Positions 53,601 to 62,600 of a DNA stretch of 64,000 bases are shown here, piece after piece (position 1 is the stretch's first letter; every line of letters begins with the position of its first letter). A model generated the notes under the pieces. It was not told the origin of the DNA, ran no database searches, and saw only the letters and a list, made by a program, of their open reading frames with translations. The translations under genes and the position numbers were made by a program. The DNA lies in NCBI RefSeq assembly GCF_026151205.1, contig NC_087072.1, positions 17,933,669 to 17,997,668 of the forward strand, in the 5' to 3' direction. This DNA comes from Bolinopsis microptera. Its lineage: Eukaryota > Ctenophora > Tentaculata > Lobata > Bolinopsidae.

Positions 53601-56600
53601 TCTTTAAAGCCCAGCGTCCCTGATGAGAATAACAGAGTAAAGGTGTCACCATCATCCTCCGTTCTTGAAGCACCTATTGTCCCCATCATGAGTCACAACC
53701 CTATTTCTACGGAGTTTCGTCATCTGCCACTGTTTCTTCGGATTCCTGCACCTTTTATAAGACTAACAGGTTGTCACCATCTGCCACTGCTTCCCTGCAC
53801 CCCTGATATGACTGAAGGGACCGGGGTGTCATCATCTGCTACTCATCCTACGGAACCCCTTATCCCTGATATGACTGAGGGGTCCGGGGTGTCATCAGCT
53901 ACCATCCAGGGAAACCCCCTTCCCCCTGATAGACTGAAGGGAGGGTGTCATTTTTGGTACTCACCTAGGGAAACCCCTTATCCCCTGTTGATAAAGGACC
54001 GGGGGGGTCAACGTACTTCCACGGAACCCCTTCCCTGTAGAGAGGGACCGGGTGCCACACGAATGAGCCTTTTTCCCAAACGTTGCCCCCCACAAATTTA
54101 GTAGGGGGTGGGGACAAACAACCTTTCATTGCATGAAGCTCAAGAGAAGAAGCTGGTACCCCAAGGCTGGCAACCCCTAATTTAAGCTTCGCAGGGATAG
54201 GAAAAAATTTCATCGATCCCTGAATCGCAGTTCAGGAGTAAGACCATATTATCGCCACGATGAAGCTATGTACAAATTCCACTCAGGACCCCACTCCGAA
54301 AATGACTCTTATGCTTCAAGTGACAAAGAAAAAAACGACGCCTCAAAAATGGACATCTTTCAAATGGCGGGATAAAGATTTAAAAAAAGGGGAAGTTGCA
54401 ATTCAGTTTTTTTCGAAGGCACGGCCGTGCTTCTAGACAAACCCACAGCGTTAAAAAAATTCGTCAGTAGAGTATCGAAAGCCAAAACGAGAAACAACCC
54501 CACCCAGTCCAAGACCCAACAAAAAGAACGATCTCGACGTGCAAGCTCGGGCCCCATGCCCAAACACCGAGCCAAAGATAACAAAATGAACGATCCGAAG
54601 TTTCAACCTGGATCAAGACAACCCCTGAAGAACGCAAGAAAGACCCCAAAATCGTTTAACCCAAAAAAGAAGGGCGGCGCAAGACAGATGAGAAAAAGGA
54701 AAAGACAAATAAAAAGCGAGCGCGTTGTTTTCTCTCAATAAAGTAGGAACGATTTTCCCAGAAAATCTGTCTCCGTTCCCCTTCGTCAAGAACCCCAAAG
54801 TAATAGAGGGTTACAAAACACCCCCAACCCCCCCTGCATTTTACACGCATTAAATCACGGCCCCAAAGCTTACTGGAAAAGCTTTTTCCCCCCACGACTT
54901 TTCTTTTCACACAGTTACGTTACTGAAAATAAAAAAATTTGATCTCCTTTTAAAGGGCGGAACTTTCTTAAAAGAGATTTTTTTACTTTGGATTGGGACT
55001 TTGTTTCGTTTTCCCAGGGCCCCAAAAATTTTATAGCTAAAATTTGAAACAAAGCGCTAAAAATGCCCTTCTGCCCAGGTTTTTGAAAAACTGCCCATTT
55101 TCTCACCCAAGGTTTTCCCAAAATCAATTTTTACACTTCAGGAAACCACACCCCCAAATCACCCATCAAAATTTTCAGCCTGCATAACTTTTTCGTTCGG
55201 GACCACCCCGAGGTGCCACCCGCCAAAGGGGTTTCCATCCCCTTTTAAGCATAACTCAAAGCACCCCAAAACCCCTCATTTGACCAAAGATGACAACATT
55301 GTAAAAATTTTTGTGCTAAAAGGAAGTACCCAAAATATGCTTGTTTTAAAGTCACAACTTTTTTTCCCGTAGGGTTGTTAAAGGCAAAGGATATCTTAAA
55401 GTTTAAGCTTAATATCCCCCATTTAAATAAAGCGAAAAAAAGGTTTTGTAAACTTTGCAAGTTATTTAAAGGTGGAAAGTTTCCCTAAGTGAAATTTGAA
55501 ATGTTCCTGGATCAGGCGACCTCCCATCCCCTTCGCCAAAACCCCAGAATGCCGCAGTATCCCAAATTATTCCATTTATGAAAATTTTATCCCTTTTGGT
55601 GGTAAAAGTTGTTTTAAAACCCCCTGTTGAAAATGTCCCATCCAACCGACAAAAATGCAGCAGCCCCCGAAACTTTCTGAGTCGGATTTTGGGGGCCGTA
55701 TAAAAAAAGGTTGGTACAAGCTGTTGTAATGTCTATTTTGTTAATCCTGATAAATGAAAATTATTAGTAGGGCCTTAAAAAAAACAATCCTTTTTATAAG
55801 AATGTTGTTTTTTCCCAAATGATTTCATTAAACAAAATTTACGATGGTGAAAGCATTCTTTGACTCGTAATGAGAGAACCCGTTGTTGTTTCTTGTAAAA
55901 ATTTTTTAAACTTTTTTACGAATGTCATAAGAGGGTAGTCTTTGGGGTATGCCTTTTGAGTCTTGCATCCAAAAAACGACCACTGAGAAATGATGACGGT
56001 AAAAAACCTTTCAGGAATTTCAACCGGCAGGGTAGAAAACCCGTCTTTTTGTAATGGATAGAAACCTTGTCATTTTTGATTGTTTCCTTGGGTAAGGGGC
56101 ATTAACGCCCGCAAAAGAAATGATCCATTAAGAAAAAAACTTCCCCAAAAATCCCCTTTAAAAAATTACGTGAAAGCAAATAACTCTAAGCATAGAAATA
56201 CGCTCAAATCCCGGTATATTTTACATGCAGAATGGATTGAACGTGACGCTACTTAGTTGATTTGCCCACCCCTGCCAAAGGTTTAGAATAAGGCGGTCAA
56301 ACATTACCGCGGGCCCTCAGATTTTAAATGCAAAAGGGGTCGCTTCAAGTAAATGATCTTATAAATTCATGAAAAATTGAAAGGACCCACTTATTACAAA
56401 GACAAAAACGATGGAAGCAGGTGGGAAAAGCTAGGTAATTTTACTTGGTTCTTTAAAATTTCCTTTCGATTGGTTACTCAGTTTCCGCATTTGAAATTAT
56501 GGGTAGGAACCCCGAGAAATTTTTAAAGTGAATAAGGGGTTTAGGAAACACGAGCTAATTAAAATGGGCCCCGTCAGGTGCCAGTCGACCGCTATTCCCC

Positions 56601-59600
56601 AAAATTCTATCTTATCTGATTGAGGATCAGGGTGTCATGGGGAGGCTTTGGCTCACTTTGGTAGAAATGAGTTTGGGGGCCGTGGATCCCCTCACCTTCA
56701 TATGCTTCTCAAAGTTAGTAGGATGCCCCTATACCAGGTGAGAGTCCCATCGAGGAAGTAATAGAATTTATGATAAGTATGTTACAACTCATTATCCAAC
56801 ACTTGAAGAAGATCCAGAGGTTCACAAACTTATAAAGCTTCAGCTGCACTCCCATACAAAAACATGTCAGAAAGGTTGGTAAAGACATATAGCCGATTTC
56901 GGGTTTCCCCAAAAACACTTTCTGAGGTTACAAAATTGTCTTAAAGGAAATCAAGAAAATGATGACAAAAAAGTCAAAAAACAACCAAAAGTCTGCTGAC
57001 AGTGAAACCCAAAGTTGAGGCTCATAACTGCGATCTAGAGATGTCATCTACAAACGTAAAACCTGCAGCGAAAATGTAAATACATACAATCGTCTTCTAC
57101 TCCTTGCTATACAAGGGAACATGGACGTTCAAATTTGTATGAGTCCGTGGGATGTTGTTAATTACGTTATTTCGTATGCCACCAAAAATGAGAAAGAGGT
57201 TTGTGACGCCTTGAAAGATGTTATTAAAAATATTGATCAGCCGAGCAATAAGAACTCTAAAGAAGCCCTTAGACAGCTTGGTAATACTTTTTTAAATTCT
57301 AGGTCCGTCTCCGTCCAAGAAGCTATTTTTCGTTGTCTGCCCCAGTTGAGTCTCTCCCATTTCAAACCTTCGGTTCTTTTCATTCCTTCTGACATGCCAG
57401 GGGATAGACATGGCATTGTCAAACCTCGTTCTACCCTACAACAGCTGCCAGATGATTCAGAAGATGTGTTCCATAACTCGCTTCTTGACAAATATCTCAA
57501 TCGTCCTGATGATTTAGAGTCGATCTGCTGGGCTGAATTTGCTTCCTTATACGTTCGGTTAGACAGAAACGTAACTTCTAAAAACAGACACAAAGTAATT
57601 ACTCTTAAATCTAATCTTGGCCAGATGATAAGGCGAGACTCGCCTCAAGTTATCAGAAGTAACAAAAAGTCTCGCACAAAGCAGCCTGAAAAGTATTACT
57701 ATTCGAAACTGTGTTTGTACTTTCCGTGGAGAAAGGAAGCTGATCTTATTGGCTCCTTTGCCACTTACCAAGAGTCATTTGCTGAGAATGTTGATGCCAT
57801 GAAACCCAACATCAAAAAGTTTGAACAATTTGACGACGATACTCTGCAAAAAATGGAAGCTGAAATAAGACAAGAGATCAAAGATTCACTTCTTGATGAA
57901 AATAAAAGGGAAGTTCTTGATGGTAGGCATCTTTTCAATCATCCCTTTGAAGGTATTGACATATCGAAGGAGGAAGAGAAGTCTGTGTTCAACGTCACTT
58001 ACAAGGAGCCCATTGTCACTGACGAACAATACCAACAAATGGTCACCAGTCTCAATGATAAACAGCGCGAACTCTTCAATATTGTAGATCATCACTCTTC
58101 CCTGGTTGCACAGGGTCACGAAGTCAATCAGCTTCTTCATTTTGTTAGTGGTGCTGGCGGAGTAGGTAAAAGTTTTCTCATAAAATGTATGCGCTCCTGT
58201 ATCTCACGCAAGTTCCCAGACAGTATCATTAAACCTAGGGTTGCTGTTGCAGCTAGCACAGGTGTTGCTGCAGCTCTCATTGACGGTCAAACTGTTCACC
58301 AACTCCTTCAGTTAGATTGTCAAGAGGGCGGGAGAATCCAACCTAAACCACTTAATCCAAAAAAGAAGATGCAAATGAGGAGGTTCTTTCAGCATGTAAG
58401 GTATATCATTATAGATGAAGTGTCCATGGTAGGTAACACAAACCTCAACCAGATTAATTCACGGTTGAATGAAATATTTGGGGTTCCTCCTGAAACCACA
58501 ATCTTTGGGGGAATCAACGTTATCTTCAGTGGTGACCTTCATCAGATTCCTGCGGTTCAACAAACTATGGTGTTTGAGACTAAAGGTATCGCTGCTCTTG
58601 GGCCTAACATTTGGAAGGATTCAATTACATTTTCTGAGCTAACGGACATAGTTAGAGCAAAGGGTGACAGTCAGTTCACGGAACTCTGTCACAGGCTTAG
58701 GGTAGGAGAGCACACCCCAGAGGATATTGAGTTGCTGGGTTCAAGGGTTGTTGAGAAACAGCCTAAACCTGCTGAAATCATGGACTCAATGGTCATTTAT
58801 CCAACCAATAGGCAGTGCAATAGTCACAATCAGGAGTGTGTTCAAGAATTGAGCAAAACCTCTTCAATAGTTAATGTTGTTGCTCAAGACAGATTCTCCA
58901 ATGAAGTTTTCAACAAATCTTCTAATTTTGGCGACAAAGTTTACGACAAAATGAACAAGAAACCCCAAGATTACACGACTGATGATGTGAACAAAACTGC
59001 TGGGTTACCAACTTCATTAAATATTGGTCCAGGAGCTAGGGTCATGGTGCGTGTTAATATTGACACCCCTGACAAAATTGTTAACGGTGTGACTGGGACT
59101 GTCCACAGTTTCCAACTCCAAAACGGCAAATCTGTAAAGGACGGTTCATGCAGTGCTAGAGACATTCGGCATGTTAATGTTATGTTTGATGATGTTAACG
59201 TCGGCAGAACCATAAAACATCATTGTGACAATTGCTGCGCTAACAATTGCACCAAGGCTGGCACTGTTCCAATTAAGCCCGTGGAAAAGGAATTTATCTC
59301 CAAAAAGAATAGTAAAACATGGCTGAAACGCTATCAAATTCCGATGGTTCTCTCTTGGGCATGCACTGTTCACAAAGTTCAGGGTTTGACTTTGAACAAA
59401 GCATATGTATTCCTCGCTGGAGCATCAAAAGGTCACTCATGGCAGTCAGGCATGGCATACACTGCTATCTCTAGGTTAACATCTCTCCTTGGTCTGCACT
59501 TCATATCTTTTGACCCCAGGCAAATTCGCACATCTAAGAAAGTTGTAGATGAGTATGCTCGACTACGTGATGTTCCTAAATTTTGTGTTCTCCTCCAAGG

Positions 59601-62600
59601 TAATAATGTTCCTGCAGCTACTTGTGAAGAAGTTTTAATAATGAGTCCCCATACCATCTGATCCCATCACTCTTCCCTGCAGTAAACCATGTAATGTGTC
59701 ATCTTCTCCCCACAACACCATCATCAACTCGCCTCCTGTATTAAAACGCCACATACCTTTTTCTCCATTAGCGGATCTTACGAAGAAACATTTCAAGGCT
59801 ACCTCATTATATTCTCCGCTCTCTATGATGTCTCCACAGCCTACTACTGGTCTCAAACGTCCTTTACCAAACTCTCCTCAAGTTCCAGCAAGTCCACTTC
59901 TAAGTAAACATCTCAAAACGACAAAGTCTCTTTCTCCTTTATACAATGCAGATGTGGTCAACAATCCGGTTATGCAAGTTCCTACCAGTTATCCACAAGT
60001 TATCTCTGAAACTGTTGGCAGGGCACATGTCATTGATTTTTTGGGTCATCCTCAATCGGCAGAAACTGCAACTTTATTACAATCTTTGGGATTCTCAGTC
60101 AATGCCTCCTTTGCTAATATCCAGGTTAATTCCAGTTGTGGTTACATCGCCTCTAGAGTCATTTCTAAACTGAAGTCCTTCCTTTCGACAGGCCAGTCAT
60201 GGTTTAACGCATCACTATTCGACTGTAACTATTGGGGAGCCTCGGATTTTGAGACAGACATATGTGCACTAGGTAATCATGCTCTTAACATTTCCGGCAC
60301 AAGTCCCGTATTCCTTTCAGAAACTAATTGCCTTGATCTTATTCCTATTTACTCGCTACATTTTCACAATTTATTATTTATACATAGAAATGATTATCTT
60401 TCCAATGTAGAACCTCCCCATAGTAAGTCTACGTTCAAAGCCCGCATCATACACCTTTGGGATAAGTTTAAGTCTAACGCACAGGTCCTTCCCCCAACCT
60501 TATTTATAGTTAATACAGACGATGGTCATGGCGTTCATTGGTATACTGTTATTTTAGAAATTGGCTCTGCGCACTCCCCATCTCATGAATTGTAATTTCA
60601 TCCTCGGCATTGTGAATGTTAGCCCTTGCACTTATAAATAATCTTACACTCTAGCTCTCATTCACTTGCAATTTATAACAATCACGAACACCACTCACCC
60701 CATACCTATCCTAGAACTTTCACAACACCATACCAGTGCTGTTGTAACGTGACTTCTTGCGGTGTGAACAGTGTAGTCAGCCTTACATTCTTACACTCGA
60801 GGTTCTGATTACACAGGTAATACAGTCGCGTTTTTAAACCAATAATCTTTTTTGTCGCCTATAATAATGCTTTACATTGATAATACTAATTAGTTTCAAT
60901 TACCTATTCACCGTTACGGTTTAAATGCCAATAAATTTAGTACATATTAATGTTCCTTTCAACATAGTTCCTCCTAACATTATTCGTTTTTCAGGAAGTT
61001 AGACGTACAACAGGACACTGAAGTTTAAGACAGAAGCTATAACAACAATTATAACATTACATATTACTACTATTCTACAATTCAATCAACATTATCTTAT
61101 ATAATTATATCTACGTTAATTTATGCTCTCCATAATTAACCAATTTCTATTATCACATTAGCAATAAATGACATGCACATACTACATTTTCCATTTAACT
61201 TGCACTCTAACTTTACATTTGTTTTACTGCAGCTATTTAATCGATATACTTTTGTTACTTTATAATTTTCAATATGTCATAAATGTCATGTTATTATCTC
61301 ATAATATATCTTTAAACCCCTGTAATATCTCAGTTATCAGATAAGATTGGATGCATTATCATATGTTAGCAAAGAGGTTCGTCCGAGCAATTTACCCGTG
61401 GGATTGTCACGTGCTAACGGAAACTGGGAAGAGTGGTTAACTGCGTGTGGTTATTGTACCTCACTATCAACTGTTCTCAGGCTAATTACCTCACCTCATT
61501 CTCCACATCTACATAAAAGGGAAGGTGTTTCTATACTTTTTTAATATAATAATACAATTATTATGCACATTAAGTTTTCTCACGCTTTCATTCAAGATTG
61601 CTTCACCACTTTTGATTTAATATTCATATAATGTAGATGTAATATTACGCACGGGACAATTACAACTTATTTCCTTTCAGATCAGTTGCTTGCTGTTTTC
61701 CAGTCTTCACATTCAGTTTCACAACTGTCAACAGTTCCTTTCATGCCATAGGCTCGCTTATAGATAAAAATGCCGTCTCCGGATCAGCCCTCCTTGACAG
61801 TTGACTCTATCATATCACAATCCATGAAATGGTTCGTAAATTAAACATTATCGTTCTATTAGTGTTCATATTTAATTATATTGGAAAAATTCTCCATTTT
61901 TCTCTGTCACCCTATGATTCCGAAGTTATATAATATACCTTATTTCAACCTATATTAGTGTTATAATCATGCAAACGCATGAAAAACTAATTGAATAATT
62001 CACTGATTTCAGAGCAGCTGTGAACACAATTTTGTCAAAACGTAACGCACACCATCGGCTGCTGATTGAGTGATATTACTTCCTAATTCACAGATCTCCA
62101 AATCTACTACTTTACACTAACCTAGCGAGACAATGGAATGAACACTTCATCTTACTGAACTAATTAACATACTGGACATTGAGACTTGAATTCCAATAAT
62201 TGGTATCATTGAAGTATGACTAAAACACATCATTTAATCTTGTATAACCACTAATTAGAAAGTGGAACAGAGGGACCAGTTTTATGCACAACATGATAAT
62301 ATTTAATAATATGTTCTCTTCCTTAACTATTTCACCGGAACCTAGATTATATCGTGTATCATTTTTCTCTGCCACAGAGTTGCGCGTTGTTATGGCAACT
62401 TTGATCTTAACGTTTGCGGAGGAACATTCAAATTAAATCTACACGCAATATTTCAGAGTACAGTCGCGCGGCTTATCAGTAAAATTAATTAAATTACCTT
62501 AACGCGCGCACTGTGTCTGAACAACATTAATTTTCCTCGATGCACAACTATTATCAATTATATTCCTTTAGCATCCACAGACAACTAAACTCGCGGCACC

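Noticed and set aside
54427-54741. Lysine/arginine-rich ORF of 104 codons
   Set aside because: It lies in the damaged stretch; it may be a corrupted piece of the Helitron N-terminus, but I cannot support it as a separate gene.
60000-60595. Ulp1/C48 protease assignment for the Helitron ORF
   Set aside because: The candidate Cys precedes the His; Ulp1-type enzymes have His-Asp-Cys order.
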